The notes below the pieces were generated by a model. That model saw nothing but the letters and a program-made list of their open reading frames with translations. It had not been told where the DNA came from and searched no databases. From Roseomonas sp. E05 (GTDB lineage Bacteria > Pseudomonadota > Alphaproteobacteria > Acetobacterales > Acetobacteraceae), in NCBI RefSeq assembly GCF_030063475.1, contig NZ_JASIRT010000001.1, forward strand, positions 248,001 through 312,000: a stretch of 64,000 nucleotides of DNA, read 5' to 3'. Below, piece after piece: positions 27,240-36,155 of this stretch. The translations under genes and the position numbers were made by a program. The first letter of the stretch is position 1; the number at the start of each line of letters is the position of its first letter.

Positions 27240-27530
27240 TCAGGCCGCGATCACGCCCATCAGGTCGGATTCCTTCATGATCAGCAGGTCTTCACCGCTG
27301 ATCTTGACCTCGGTGCCGGACCACTTGCCGAACAGAACGCGGTCACCGACCTGCACGTCGAGGGCGACAATCTCGCCACGCTCGTTGCGCGCGCCAGGGC
27401 CGACAGCGACGATCTCGCCTTCCTGCGGCTTCTCCTTGGCGGTGTCGGGAATGATGATGCCGCCCGCGGTCTTCTCTTCGGCGGTCACCCGACGAACGAC
27501 GACGCGGTCATGCAAAGGACGAAACTTCAT
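27240..27530 (-). CDS. groES: Co-chaperonin GroES (Hsp10)
   Basis: 96 residues. The N-terminal [14 protein letters not shown], the mobile-loop region with [17 protein letters not shown], and [11 protein letters not shown] identify GroES, the heptameric lid of GroEL. The ATG at 27530 fits the family start exactly and has AGGAGAGGG upstream; the frame open to 27560 is unsupported. The gene heads the groESL operon behind CIRCE. Confidence 0.98.
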   Translation of the reverse strand: MKFRPLHDRVVVRRVTAEEKTAGGIIIPDTAKEKPQEGEIVAVGPGARNERGEIVALDVQVGDRVLFGKWSGTEVKISGEDLLIMKESDLMGVIAA

Positions 27531-27597
27531 GGCCCTCTCCTGACGCCCTGTGTGGCGCATTCAGCGACGGTTGCCCCGCCGGGTGGGGCAAGCCTTG

Positions 27598-27624
27598 TTA
27601 GCACTCACCCCCGGCGAGTGCTGA
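27598..27624 (-). promoter_or_regulatory. CIRCE element (HrcA operator) of groESL
   Basis: TTAGCACTC, nine bases, GAGTGCTGA. It differs from the consensus TTAGCACTC-N9-GAGTGCTAA at one base. It lies 68 bases before the groES start and just downstream of the predicted promoter, the normal place for HrcA repression of the chaperonin operon. Confidence 0.92.
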
Positions 27625-27625
27625 C

Positions 27626-27654
27626 GACTTAGGACGCTCTCCATTTTCCGTCAA
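27626..27654 (-). promoter_or_regulatory. Predicted groESL promoter
   Basis: On the minus strand TTGACG (27649-27654) is followed by a 17-base spacer and TAAGTC (27626-27631). Transcription would start within or just before the downstream CIRCE element. The -35 region also resembles alphaproteobacterial heat-shock promoters (CTTGAC), so both housekeeping and heat-shock sigma use is possible. Confidence 0.6.
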
Positions 27655-27661
27655 GCGTTCA

Positions 27662-27688
27662 GCAGCACTCTTCTGCAATGAGTGCTAA
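27662..27688. promoter_or_regulatory. Second CIRCE-like element
   Basis: GCAGCACTC, nine bases, GAGTGCTAA. The right half is perfect and the left half has two mismatches to the consensus. It lies upstream of the predicted groESL promoter and 125 bases before the divergent usg gene. It could be an auxiliary HrcA site or control transcription toward usg. Confidence 0.65.
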
Positions 27689-27812
27689 GGCACTGGAATT
27701 TCTGGTTTTTCTTGCAGGCCCGCGCACCCCCTGTGCGATGCTCGAACTCCCACGAACGGGGAAACCGATGGCCCGGCAACCGGGCCGCCGACCAGAATGG
27801 AGACGAGTGCCC

Positions 27813-28088
27813 ATGCTGCTGCGGGATATTGAGGCTTTCGTGCGCATCCCGGACTGGCGGCTCACCACCGCCGAGATCCTCTACCACCTGCCCGACCATC
27901 CGGGCGTGCTGCAGAGTTTCCTATGGCAGAAGTTCGACCATGCACCCGGTTTCCCGGAGTTGCACCGCTTCCTGGCCTTCTGGCAGCGCGAGATCGAAGG
28001 CCCGCTGCATTCGGTGCGGGTCGCCTCCAGCGCACTGACCCGCCCGGCCGAATTTCGGTATGCCGAGGGCCAGTTCAACCTGCACTGA
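27813..28088 (+). CDS. usg: Usg family protein
   Basis: 91 residues matching the alphaproteobacterial Usg family: LTTAEILYHLPDHPGVLQSF, WQKFDHAPGFPEL, FLAFWQREIEGPLHSVRVA and a C-terminal PAEFRYAEGQ. The name comes from a gene upstream of the Caulobacter trp genes; the biochemical function is unknown. The ATG at 27813, with GGAGACGAG upstream, fits the family start; longer in-frame starts at 27678 and 27768 are not supported. It is divergent from groESL. Confidence 0.87.
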   Translation: MLLRDIEAFVRIPDWRLTTAEILYHLPDHPGVLQSFLWQKFDHAPGFPELHRFLAFWQREIEGPLHSVRVASSALTRPAEFRYAEGQFNLH

Positions 28089-28121
28089 GGGAGAAAGCCG
28101 GGGCTTTCGCCCCGGCGCGCT

Positions 28122-29039
28122 TCACAGCACCGCCAGCAACACCGCCAGGGTGGCCAGCGAGAGAACTGTCGAGAGCAGCACCGTGGCGCCCGAGCGGTCC
28201 GCGCCCGCGGCATAGCGGCGAGCCATGAAGAAGGCGTTCGCCCCGGTCGGCATCCCTGCCGCCAGCACCGCGACCGCCAGCGCCACCGGCGGCAGCCCGA
28301 TCGCCCAGCCGGCCACCCAGACCAGCCCCGGCATCACCAGCAGCTTCAGCACCGTGCAAAGCAGCGCCGAGGGCCAGTCCCGCCGGGCATCGAAGGCGAT
28401 CAGGCTGGCGCCCAGGCAGAACAGCGCCACCGGCGGCCCGGCCATCCCCGTCATCTCCAGGAAGCGCCGCATTACGCCCGGCAGCTCCAGCCCGGACTGG
28501 TAGATCACCAGCCCCAGCAGCACCGCCAGCACGATCGGGTTGCGCAGCACCGAGAGCACCGTGGCCTTCAGGATGCTGACGATCGGCGCGCGGGAGCTGT
28601 GCGCAATCTCCCCCACCACTGTGCCGAGCGGCAGCAGGATCAGCGAATGCAGCCCGACGATGGCCAGCAGCTGCGACAACCCGGTCGGCCCATAGGCGGC
28701 GATCACCAGCGGCACACCGATCATCCCGGTATTCCCGAAGGCGGCGTTCAGCGCGAAGGTGCCGCCCTCCGCCAGCCGCATCCGCAGCACCAGGCGGGAG
28801 AGCAGCAGCGCCAGCGCATAGGCGGTGAGGCAGCCGGAGAAGAAGGCGAGGGCCGTCGGCCCCCCATTCGGGTGCGGCGTGGTGGCGCCGTTCAGCAGCA
28901 GCGCCGGCATGGCGAGGCGGAAGACGAAGTCCGTCATGCCCCGCAGCGCCTCCTCGGAGATCCAGCGGCGCCGGGCGGAGATGTAGCCGATCCCGATCAG
29001 CGCGAAGATCGGCGCCACGACGTTCAGCAGCGTGTACAT
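28122..29039 (-). CDS. AEC family transporter (auxin efflux carrier type)
   Basis: 305 residues with about ten hydrophobic helices in the two-times-five arrangement of the AEC/Mem_trans family. The N-terminal VVAPIFALIGIGYISARRRW and the repeated small-residue helices (NAAFGNTGMIGVPL; AGMPTGANAFFMA) are typical. It sits in the inner membrane and probably exports or imports an organic acid or similar anion; the substrate cannot be deduced. The ATG at 29039 places the first helix at the N-terminus. It lies just downstream of gmk on the same strand. Confidence 0.88.
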   Translation of the reverse strand: MYTLLNVVAPIFALIGIGYISARRRWISEEALRGMTDFVFRLAMPALLLNGATTPHPNGGPTALAFFSGCLTAYALALLLSRLVLRMRLAEGGTFALNAAFGNTGMIGVPLVIAAYGPTGLSQLLAIVGLHSLILLPLGTVVGEIAHSSRAPIVSILKATVLSVLRNPIVLAVLLGLVIYQSGLELPGVMRRFLEMTGMAGPPVALFCLGASLIAFDARRDWPSALLCTVLKLLVMPGLVWVAGWAIGLPPVALAVAVLAAGMPTGANAFFMARRYAAGADRSGATVLLSTVLSLATLAVLLAVL

Positions 29040-29085
29040 GGTGCAGCCATTCCGGGCCGGCCCGCGCGGGGCCGCGCCCGGCCTC

Positions 29086-29715
29086 TCACGGGCGCAGCAG
29101 GCCTTCGACGAACTCCGGCAGCCAGGGCTGCCGCGCGCGGGTGGTCCGCGCCGCCTGCAGGATGGCGCGCACCTGCGCCACCGTCTCATGGAAGTCGTGG
29201 TTCACCAGGACATGGTCGAAATCGGCCCAGTGGCTGATCTCGTCGCGGGCGGCGTTCATGCGGCGGGCAATCTCTTCAGGGGAGTCCTGCCCCCGTCCAT
29301 GCAAGCGCCGTTCCAGTTCCGCGAGGCTGGGAGGCAGCAGGAAAACGCCCAGCACGTCGCCCGGCAACGCCGTCCGCAGCAGCCGGTGCCCCTGCCAGTC
29401 GATGTCGAACAGCACGTCCCGCCCCGTGGCCAGCGCCTCCTCCACCGGCGCGCGCGGCGTGCCGTAGCGCCGGCCGAAGACATTGGCGCTCTCCAGCATC
29501 GCGCCTTCCGCCTCCATCGCCGCGAACTGCTCCGGCGTGCGGAAGAAATAATGCACCCCCTCCTGCTCACCGGGCCGCGGAGCCCGCGTGGTGGCGCTCA
29601 CCGAAAGCTTCAGCTCCGGCTCGCGTTCCAGCAGCGCCCGGCTGACGGAGGACTTCCCCGCCCCGGAGGGCGCCGAGAGCACCAGGCAAAGCCCGCGTCG
29701 GGAGATCCGGTTCAT
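29086..29715 (-). CDS. gmk: Guanylate kinase
   Basis: 209 residues converting GMP and ATP to GDP and ADP. P-loop LSAPSGAGKSSVSRALL is at residues 13-29, followed by the GMP-binding segment SVSATTRAPRPGEQEGVHYFF (shown here in two overlapping halves, SVSATTRAPRPGE and GVHYFF) and FDIDWQGHRLL. Length and motifs are normal. The ATG overlaps the YicC stop by four bases. The yicC-gmk pairing is common in bacteria. Confidence 0.96.
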   Translation of the reverse strand: MNRISRRGLCLVLSAPSGAGKSSVSRALLEREPELKLSVSATTRAPRPGEQEGVHYFFRTPEQFAAMEAEGAMLESANVFGRRYGTPRAPVEEALATGRDVLFDIDWQGHRLLRTALPGDVLGVFLLPPSLAELERRLHGRGQDSPEEIARRMNAARDEISHWADFDHVLVNHDFHETVAQVRAILQAARTTRARQPWLPEFVEGLLRP

Positions 29716-30605
29716 TCGACGTTCGCCGCCTGCTCGCGCAGCCGCTCGATGGCGGCCTTCAGCTCCAGGGAAAGCCGGGTCAGCGCCAGGCTGGCCGACT
29801 TGGCCCCCAGGGTGTTCGATTCGCGCCCGAACTCCTGCGTCAGGAATTCCAGCCGCCGCCCCACCGCGCTCTCCTCTCCCAGCAGCGCCCGCGCCGCCTC
29901 CACGTGAGCGGCAAGCCGGTCCAGCTCCTCCCGCACATCGGACTTCTGTGCCAGCAGCGCCACCTCGACGGCCAGCCGCTCCTCCGGCACCCGGTTGTCA
30001 CCATCCAGCAGCTCCGCCAGGGCGGCCTGTAGCCGGGCCCGGTGCGCGGCGGGCTGGCTCGCCGCCTCGGCGGCCGCCGCCTCCCGCAGGCTGCCGATCT
30101 CGTCCAGCAGCGTGCCCAGGATGCCCGTCAGCTTCTCGCCCTCCGCCCGGCGCATCTCCGACAGCGCCTCCAGTGCCACGCCGAAGCCGGCTGCCAGCGC
30201 GGCGTGGCGCGCTTCCTCCTCGCCCTCCTGCGGCTCGGCCGACTCGGCCCGTAGTACGCCGGGAAAGCCGAGCACCGCCTCCGCCCGCGGCGGCGGGCAG
30301 CCTGGAATGCGCGCCGCCACCATGACCGCGAGGGCGATCGCCTGCTCCAGCGCCGCCGGGTCAGGGGTCAGGCGTGGCGCCCGCTCCTCGCGCTTCAGCG
30401 TCAGGGTGGCGGAGATATTGCCGCGCCGGAACCGCGCGGTGGCGGCCTCGCGCAGTGGCGCCTCCAGCCGGTCCAGCCCGGCAGGCAGGCGCAGGCGCAC
30501 ATCCAGCCCGCGCCCGTTGACGCTGCGCAATTCCCACACGAAACCCGTGCCATCCGGCAGGGTGCCCGCATGCCGGGCGAAGCCGGTCATCGACGAGAGA
30601 GCCAT
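29712..30605 (-). CDS. yicC: YicC family endoribonuclease
   Basis: 297 residues. The N-terminal ALSSMTGFARHAG and RSVNGRGLDVRLRLP are the family's hallmark, and the C-terminal DUF1732 part has ALLAQKSDVREELDRL, RRLEFLTQEFGRESNTLGAK. YicC homologues are reported to be endoribonucleases affecting small RNAs. The ATG at 30605 fits the family start; the much longer open frame upstream is not supported. It forms an operon with gmk. Confidence 0.93.
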   Translation of the reverse strand: MALSSMTGFARHAGTLPDGTGFVWELRSVNGRGLDVRLRLPAGLDRLEAPLREAATARFRRGNISATLTLKREERAPRLTPDPAALEQAIALAVMVAARIPGCPPPRAEAVLGFPGVLRAESAEPQEGEEEARHAALAAGFGVALEALSEMRRAEGEKLTGILGTLLDEIGSLREAAAAEAASQPAAHRARLQAALAELLDGDNRVPEERLAVEVALLAQKSDVREELDRLAAHVEAARALLGEESAVGRRLEFLTQEFGRESNTLGAKSASLALTRLSLELKAAIERLREQAANVE

Positions 30606-30644
30606 GCCCGGCCTTCTCTTCCCCTCTGCGGCAGGATGCAAGCC

Positions 30645-31433
30645 ATGGCGCACACGGCCTGGACACAGATCGCCATCACCGGCGCCTCCTCCGGCCTCGG
30701 CCGGGCCCTCGCGCTGGCCTGCGCCCGCCCCGGGGTGACGCTGCACCTCGCCGCGCGCAACACCACCCGCCTGGCCGAAGCCGCCGCAGCCTGCCGCGCC
30801 GCCGGCGCCAGCACGACCGAAACCTGCCTCGACGTCCGCGACGCCCCCGGCGCCGAGGCCTGGATCACCGGCATCCCCCATCTCGACCTGCTGATCGCCA
30901 ATGCCGGCATCTCCGGCGGCACCGGCGGCGCCACTGAGCCCGCAGGCCAGATCCGCGCCATCTTCGAGACCAATGTCACCGGCGTGCTGAACACCGCCCT
31001 CCCCGCCATGGCGTGCATGGCCGGGCAGCCCCCCGGCCCCGACGGCCTGCGCGGCCGCATCGCGGTGATCGCCTCCGTCGCCGCCTTCGTCGCCGCGCCA
31101 GGTGCCGCCGCCTACTGCGCCAGCAAGGCGGCGGTGCAGCGCTGGGCCGAGGCCGCCGACGCCACCGAGCGCCACCGCGGCATCCGCCTGCACGCCGTCT
31201 GCCCCGGCTATGTCCGCACCCCCATGACGGCGGTCAACGAATTCCCCATGCCCTTCCTGATGGATGCCGAGGAGGCCGCCCGCCGCACCCTGGCCGGCAT
31301 CGCCGCAGGGCGCACCCGCGTGGCCTTCCCCTGGCCCACCTATCTGATGGCGCGCCTCGCGGGGGCGCTGCCACTCGGCCTGCGGGCGGCGCTGGCGGCC
31401 CGCCTCCCGGCCAAGCACGTGACCCAGGCGTAG
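30645..31433 (+). CDS. SDR family oxidoreductase
   Basis: 262 residues, a classical short-chain dehydrogenase. The cofactor motif TGASSGLGRAL is near residue 13, NAGISGG follows, and catalytic IASVAAFVAAPGAAAYCASK supplies Ser, Tyr and Lys. The substrate is unknown. Of two in-frame ATGs (30636 and 30645) the second has AGG nine bases upstream. It is divergent from yicC across 39 bases. The C-terminus has a hydrophobic stretch that may attach to the membrane. It ends at inverted-repeat copy C. Confidence 0.88.
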   Translation: MAHTAWTQIAITGASSGLGRALALACARPGVTLHLAARNTTRLAEAAAACRAAGASTTETCLDVRDAPGAEAWITGIPHLDLLIANAGISGGTGGATEPAGQIRAIFETNVTGVLNTALPAMACMAGQPPGPDGLRGRIAVIASVAAFVAAPGAAAYCASKAAVQRWAEAADATERHRGIRLHAVCPGYVRTPMTAVNEFPMPFLMDAEEAARRTLAGIAAGRTRVAFPWPTYLMARLAGALPLGLRAALAARLPAKHVTQA

Positions 31434-31632
31434 AGAAAGGCCGGGGCAAAGAATTCCCCCCGGACCCCCATCTCTTTCCTTTCGGTTGGGGCCGTGCTGG
31501 CCGCCACGCAGCGCCCGGCACAAGAACCGGGCGGCTTCAGCCCCGGCGCAACCGCGCTCCACCCGTGCTACGAAACTGGCAGAAAAGAAGAAGAGGGGGT
31601 TTGGGGGAGAATTCTTTCTCCCCCAATGCCCC
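31434..31632. repeat. Intergenic inverted repeat family 1, copy C
   Basis: This copy lies between the convergent SDR and mltG genes and starts at the SDR stop codon. The left arm (GGGGCAAAGAATTCCCCC, then ACCCCCATCTCTTTCC) and right arm (ACTGGCAGAAAAGAAG, then GGGGGAGAATTCTTTCTC) are the same as in the other copies but separated by about 85 bases, giving the longest loop of the five. T-tracts next to small hairpins occur on both strands. Confidence 0.8.
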
Positions 31633-31653
31633 CGGGCGCGCCGCCCAACCGGA

Positions 31654-32625
31654 TCAGGGCGCGCTGCGCTGCCGTTCCAGCGCCCGCCAGCGCGCCACGT
31701 TGCGGTTGTGCTCCTGCAGCGTGCTGGCGAAGGCGTGCCCCCCCGAGCCGTCGGCCACGAAGTACAGTTCATCCGTCTCCATCGGCTTCAGCACCGCGCG
31801 CAGCGCCGCAACGCCCGGGCTGGCGATGGGTCCCGGCGGCAGGCCCCGGTTCCGGTAGGTGTTGAAGGGGTGGTCCATGTCCAGGTCCGCCCGCGTCAGC
31901 GGCCGGTCCAGCACCCCGCCATCGGCAGCGGCATAGGCAACGGTTGGATCGGACTGCAGCGGCATGTTGCGCTTCAAGCGGTTGACGAACACCGCCGCCA
32001 CCCGCGCCCGCTCCTCCGGTTTGCCGGTCTCCCGCTCGACGATCGAGGCCAGGATCAACGCCTCCCGCGGCGTCTTCAGCGGCAGGTCGGGCGCGCGCTC
32101 CTTCCAGAGCCGGTCCAGCGTCTCGCGCATCGCCGTGGCGGCGCGCCGGACCACCGAAGCCCGGCTGTCTCCCCAGCTATAGGCATAGGTCTCGGGCAGC
32201 AATTCGCCCTCGTCGACGGCCGGTACATCCCCGAACAGTCCCGCCGCCTGCTCCAGCATGTCCACCATCTGGCGGGCGGTCAGTCCCTCCGGCAGGGTCA
32301 CCATCCGCTGCACCGGCCGGGCGGTGCGCAGCACTTCCAGCACCTGCCGCAACGAGGCATGGGCGGGGAACAGGTACTCGCCGGCCCGCAGCGGCCCCTG
32401 CTTGCGGGTCAGCCACACCGCGGCGGCGAAGATGCGGGGGTCCCGGATCACGCCGCTCTCGCCGAGGGCCATGCCGACCGCCTGGGTGCCGCTGCCGCGC
32501 TCCACCACGACGGCGGTGGCCTCCGGCAGAGGCCCCGGCTGCTGCCAGGCCCGCCAGGCCCACCAGGCGCCGCCACTTCCTGCCAGGACAAGCAGCAACA
32601 GCAGAACCAGGAGGAATTTCCGCAT
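31654..32625 (-). CDS. mltG: Endolytic murein transglycosylase MltG
   Basis: 323 residues. One N-terminal membrane helix (about 4-26) is followed by the periplasmic YceG domain. The catalytic Glu lies in LASIVERETGKPEERARVA, with LQSDPTVAYA and FNTYRNRGLPPGPIASPG as further family motifs. It cuts nascent glycan strands and sets their length near the divisome. It lies downstream of fabF on the same strand after a 139-base gap, a common arrangement with fatty-acid genes in alphaproteobacteria. Confidence 0.96.
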   Translation of the reverse strand: MRKFLLVLLLLLVLAGSGGAWWAWRAWQQPGPLPEATAVVVERGSGTQAVGMALGESGVIRDPRIFAAAVWLTRKQGPLRAGEYLFPAHASLRQVLEVLRTARPVQRMVTLPEGLTARQMVDMLEQAAGLFGDVPAVDEGELLPETYAYSWGDSRASVVRRAATAMRETLDRLWKERAPDLPLKTPREALILASIVERETGKPEERARVAAVFVNRLKRNMPLQSDPTVAYAAADGGVLDRPLTRADLDMDHPFNTYRNRGLPPGPIASPGVAALRAVLKPMETDELYFVADGSGGHAFASTLQEHNRNVARWRALERQRSAP

Positions 32626-32724
32626 GATCCGCCCCTGTCAGAGTGGTGCCGGCCCAGAGACGACAAAGCCTCCGGCCGCCCGCGCCTTCACCGCGCCGGC
32701 CGCCGAAGGCTGGAAGCCGCGGCC

Positions 32725-32743
32725 GGGAGGGCGGCGCCCTCCC
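32725..32743. terminator. Hairpin between fabF and mltG (repeat family 3)
   Basis: GGGAGGG, a CGGCG loop and CCCTCCC form a 7-bp stem 22 bases beyond the fabF stop. There is no T-tract. It may partly terminate the fab operon or protect its mRNA end. It shares its sequence with the hairpin at 25027-25049. Confidence 0.55.
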
Positions 32744-32764
32744 ATGCCTGGCGCCACCCCTTGC

Positions 32765-34048
32765 TCAGGGCGCCTTGCGGAACAGGATGCTCGCGTTGGT
32801 GCCGCCAAAGCCGAAGCTGTTGGACAGCGCCACCTCGATCTTCCGTTCCTGCGGCTCCAGCGCCACGCGGTCGATCACGCTCTCCCGCGACGGCTTGCGC
32901 AGGTTCAGCGTCGGCGGCGCGACGCTGTCGCGGATCGCCAGGATCGAGAACACGCCCTCCACCGCGCCGGCGGCGCCGAGCAGGTGCCCGATGGCCGACT
33001 TGGTCGAGGACATGGCGAGGCCCTTCGCCGCATCGCCGAACATCCGCTCCACCGCCTCCAGCTCCAGGTCGTCACCCATTGGCGTGGAGGTGCCATGGGC
33101 ATTGACGTACTGAACCTGGCCGGGGCTGATCGCCGCATCCTTGAAGGCTGCCTTCATGGCGCGGAAGGCGCCGTCATGGCCCTCGGCCGGCGCGGTGATG
33201 TGGTAGGCATCGCCCGACATGCCGTAGCCGATCACCTCGGCATAGATCTTGGCGCCGCGCTTCTTGGCGTGCTCGTACTCCTCGAGCACCAGAATGCCGG
33301 CGCCCTCGCCCATGACGAAGCCGTCGCGGCCCTCGTCCCAGGGGCGCGAGGCCTCCTGCGGTGTGTCGTTGTAGCCGGTGGAAAGCGCCCGGGCGGCACA
33401 GAACCCGGCCATGCCGATGTCACTGATGGCCGCCTCGGTACCGCCAGCCACCATCACGTCGGCATCGCCGAGCGCGATCAGCCGCGCGGCGTCGCCGAGC
33501 GCGTGCACACCCGTCGCGCAGGCGGTCACCACCGCATGGTTCGGCCCCTTGAAGCCGTATTTGATCGAGACATGGCCGGAGGCCAGGTTGATCAGCGCGG
33601 AGGGAATGAAGAAGGGCGACAGGCGCCGCGCCTTGCCGGCGGCGACGAGCTGCGCATTCTCCGCAATCGCCGGCAGGCCGCCGATGCCGGAGCCGATCAT
33701 CACGCCGGTGACGTTCCGGTCGTCCTCGGTCTGCGGCACCCAGCCCGAATCCTCGACCGCCTCGGTGGCCGCCACCAGCGCGAGCTGGATGAAGCGGTCC
33801 ATCTTCTTCTGGTCCTTGACCGGGATCCACTCGTTGAAGTCGAGCTTGCCCTCCGTCTTCGGGCCGGAAGGTACCTCGCCGGCGATTCGTGCCGGCAGGT
33901 CCTTGGCGTCGAAGAGAGTGATCGGGCTGATGCCGCTTTCGCTGGCCAGCATCCGCTGCCACACATGCGGCACGCCGACGCCGAGTGGGCAAGCAATGCC
34001 CATCCCGGTGACGACGACACGCCGCGGCGTCGTCAGAGAACCGAACAC
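32765..34048 (-). CDS. fabF: Beta-ketoacyl-ACP synthase II
   Basis: 427 residues performing the condensing step of fatty acid elongation. The active-site Cys is in AVVTACATGVHALGDA, the His residues in NAHGTSTPMGD and KSAIGHLLGAAG, and the C-terminal NSFGFGGTNAS loop is present. The start codon is GTG at 34048 with GGGAGAG upstream. It lies 37 bases after acpP in the fabD-fabG-acpP-fabF order. Confidence 0.98.
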   Translation of the reverse strand: MFGSLTTPRRVVVTGMGIACPLGVGVPHVWQRMLASESGISPITLFDAKDLPARIAGEVPSGPKTEGKLDFNEWIPVKDQKKMDRFIQLALVAATEAVEDSGWVPQTEDDRNVTGVMIGSGIGGLPAIAENAQLVAAGKARRLSPFFIPSALINLASGHVSIKYGFKGPNHAVVTACATGVHALGDAARLIALGDADVMVAGGTEAAISDIGMAGFCAARALSTGYNDTPQEASRPWDEGRDGFVMGEGAGILVLEEYEHAKKRGAKIYAEVIGYGMSGDAYHITAPAEGHDGAFRAMKAAFKDAAISPGQVQYVNAHGTSTPMGDDLELEAVERMFGDAAKGLAMSSTKSAIGHLLGAAGAVEGVFSILAIRDSVAPPTLNLRKPSRESVIDRVALEPQERKIEVALSNSFGFGGTNASILFRKAP

Positions 34049-34085
34049 GCGTTATCTCTCCCTGGGAGGCGCCGCTGAAAGGCCC

Positions 34086-34325
34086 TCAGGCGGCCTTCTG
34101 CGCCTCGATATAGTCGATCGCGTCCTTCACGGTCGTGATCTTCTCGGCGGCATCGTCCGGAATCTCGACGCCGAACGCCTCCTCGAAGGCCATGACCAGC
34201 TCAACGGTGTCGAGGCTGTCGGCGCCCAGGTCGTCGATGAACGACGCCTCGGGCGTCACCTTGCTCTCCTCGACGCCGAGGTGCTCGACAACGATCTTCT
34301 TCACCTTCTCGGCGGTATCGCTCAT
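34086..34325 (-). CDS. acpP: Acyl carrier protein
   Basis: 79 residues, strongly acidic. The Ser that carries 4'-phosphopantetheine lies in [20 protein letters not shown]. It shuttles acyl chains between the fatty acid synthase enzymes. AGGAGAG is placed well before the ATG. It lies between fabG and fabF; the 121-base gap to fabG may hold its own promoter. Confidence 0.99.
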   Translation of the reverse strand: MSDTAEKVKKIVVEHLGVEESKVTPEASFIDDLGADSLDTVELVMAFEEAFGVEIPDDAAEKITTVKDAIDYIEAQKAA

Positions 34326-34446
34326 CGCCCGAGTCTCTCCTGCTTGCAGACGCTGCCGGGTTCCGGGAGGAGCCTATCCCCGCCCTCGGCCGGCGCGGCA
34401 TTAACACGGAAGCAAGCCGGGGAACAGATGACCCGGCCTTCCCGTT

Positions 34447-35184
34447 TCAGGTCATCGCCATCCCGCCATTCACATGGAGGGTCGACCCCGTCACCCATCC
34501 GGCCGCGTCAGAGGCCAGATAGGCAACCGCGGCCGCGATGTCAGCGGCCTCGCCCATGCGGCCGAGCGGAATTCGCTCCATCAGCCGCGCCTTCTGGGCG
34601 TCATTCAGCGAATCGGTCATCGGCGTGCGGATGAAGCCCGGCGCCACCACGTTGACCGTGATGTTGCGCGCGGCCAGTTCCTGCGCCAGCGCCTTGCTCA
34701 TGCCGATCAGCCCGGCCTTGGCGGCGGCGTAGTTCGCCTGCCCCGCATTGCCGGTGATGCCCGAGATCGAGCCGATCGAGATGATCCGCCCGCTGCGGCG
34801 CTTCATCATGCCGCGCATGGCCGCGCGCGCCAGCCGGAAGGGGGCGGCGAGATCGACCTCCAGCACGTCGGCCCAGTCCTTGTCGGACATCCGCATGGCC
34901 AGCCCGTCGCGGGTGAAGCCGGCATTGTTGATCAGGATGTCGAGCTGGCCGAAGGCCTTCTCCACCTGCTCCACCAGCGCCTGCGGCGCGGCGGGGTCGG
35001 AGAGGTCGGCCGGCGCCACCATCACCCCCTCGCCAAGCTCCGCCGCCAGGGCTTCCAGCACCTCGCGCCGGGTGCCGGAGAGCGCCACCCGGGCGCCCTG
35101 CCGGTGCAGCGCGCGGGCGATTTCCGCCCCGATTCCGCCCGTGGCGCCCGTCACCAGCGCCACCTTTCCGTCCAGTCCGAACAT
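34447..35184 (-). CDS. fabG: 3-oxoacyl-ACP reductase
   Basis: 245 residues, an NADPH-dependent SDR reducing beta-ketoacyl-ACP. TGATGGIGAEI is the cofactor loop, NNAGFTRD follows, and the catalytic set is Ser in ISIGSISGITG with YAAAK. The C-terminal GSTLHVNGGMAM is typical of FabG. The ATG at 35184 lies 14 bases after the fabD stop; a longer frame upstream overlaps fabD and is not supported. Confidence 0.97.
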   Translation of the reverse strand: MFGLDGKVALVTGATGGIGAEIARALHRQGARVALSGTRREVLEALAAELGEGVMVAPADLSDPAAPQALVEQVEKAFGQLDILINNAGFTRDGLAMRMSDKDWADVLEVDLAAPFRLARAAMRGMMKRRSGRIISIGSISGITGNAGQANYAAAKAGLIGMSKALAQELAARNITVNVVAPGFIRTPMTDSLNDAQKARLMERIPLGRMGEAADIAAAVAYLASDAAGWVTGSTLHVNGGMAMT

Positions 35185-35198
35185 TTCCGCGGGCGTCC

Positions 35199-36155
35199 TC
35201 ACAGCGACTTCAGGAAGGCTTCGATCTCGGCGGGCGTGCCCACCGTGCCGGCCGCCGCATCCGGCGCCAGCCGCTTCATCAGGCCGGTCAGCACCTTGCC
35301 CGAGCCGATCTCGACAAAGCGGTCGCAGCCCAGCTCCAGCATGGTGCCGATGCACTCACGCCAGCGCACCGTGCCAGTCACCTGCCGTACCAGCAACTCA
35401 CGGATCTCCACCGGATCGGTGGCCTTGGCGGCGGTGACGTTGGCGATCACCGGCACCAGCGGCGGCCGCAGCTCGGCCAAAGCCAGCGCCTCCGCCATGG
35501 CATCGGCGGCCGGCGCCATCAAGGCGCAGTGGAAGGGGGCAGAGACCGGCAGCAGCATGGCGCGCCTGATGCCCTGCTCCTTGGCCAGCGCCACCGCCCG
35601 CTCCACCGCGCTGCGGTGGCCGGAGATCACCACCTGCCCGCCGCCATTGTCGTTGGCGGCCTCGACCACCTCGGTCTCGCCCTCGCCACCCTCGGCGGCG
35701 CGGGCGCAGATCTCCTGCGCCTGGGCCATCTCGGCGCCCAGCAGTGCCGCCATGGCGCCGACGCCGGCCGGCACCGCCTTCTGCATCGCCTCGCCGCGCA
35801 GCCGCAGCAGCCGCGCCGCAGTCGGCACGTCGAAGGTCTGCGCCGCCGCCAGCGCGCTGTACTCGCCGAGCGAATGGCCGGCCACCAGCGCCACGCGGCT
35901 CTTGAGGTCGAAGCCGCCCTCCTGCTCCAGCACCCGCATCACCGCGAGGCTGACCGCCATCAGCGCAGGCTGGGCATTGGCGGTGAGGGTCAGCTCCTCC
36001 GCCGGCCCCTCGAACATCAGGCGAGAGAGATTCTGCTTCAGCGCCTCGTCCACCGCCTCGAACACCTCGCGCGCGGGAGCGAAGGCTGCGGCCAGGTCGC
36101 GGCCCATGCCGACAGCCTGGCTGCCCTGGCCGGGGAAGACGAAGGCGATCGGCAT
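35199..36155 (-). CDS. fabD: Malonyl-CoA:ACP transacylase
   Basis: 318 residues. FVFPGQGSQAVGMG opens the protein, the active-site Ser is in AGHSLGEYSAL, and a later His region (SAPFHCALM) completes the site. It loads malonyl units onto ACP. It heads the fabD-fabG-acpP-fabF operon and is divergent from rpsF. The slightly long C-terminal half has no extra motif. Confidence 0.97.
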   Translation of the reverse strand: MPIAFVFPGQGSQAVGMGRDLAAAFAPAREVFEAVDEALKQNLSRLMFEGPAEELTLTANAQPALMAVSLAVMRVLEQEGGFDLKSRVALVAGHSLGEYSALAAAQTFDVPTAARLLRLRGEAMQKAVPAGVGAMAALLGAEMAQAQEICARAAEGGEGETEVVEAANDNGGGQVVISGHRSAVERAVALAKEQGIRRAMLLPVSAPFHCALMAPAADAMAEALALAELRPPLVPVIANVTAAKATDPVEIRELLVRQVTGTVRWRECIGTMLELGCDRFVEIGSGKVLTGLMKRLAPDAAAGTVGTPAEIEAFLKSL

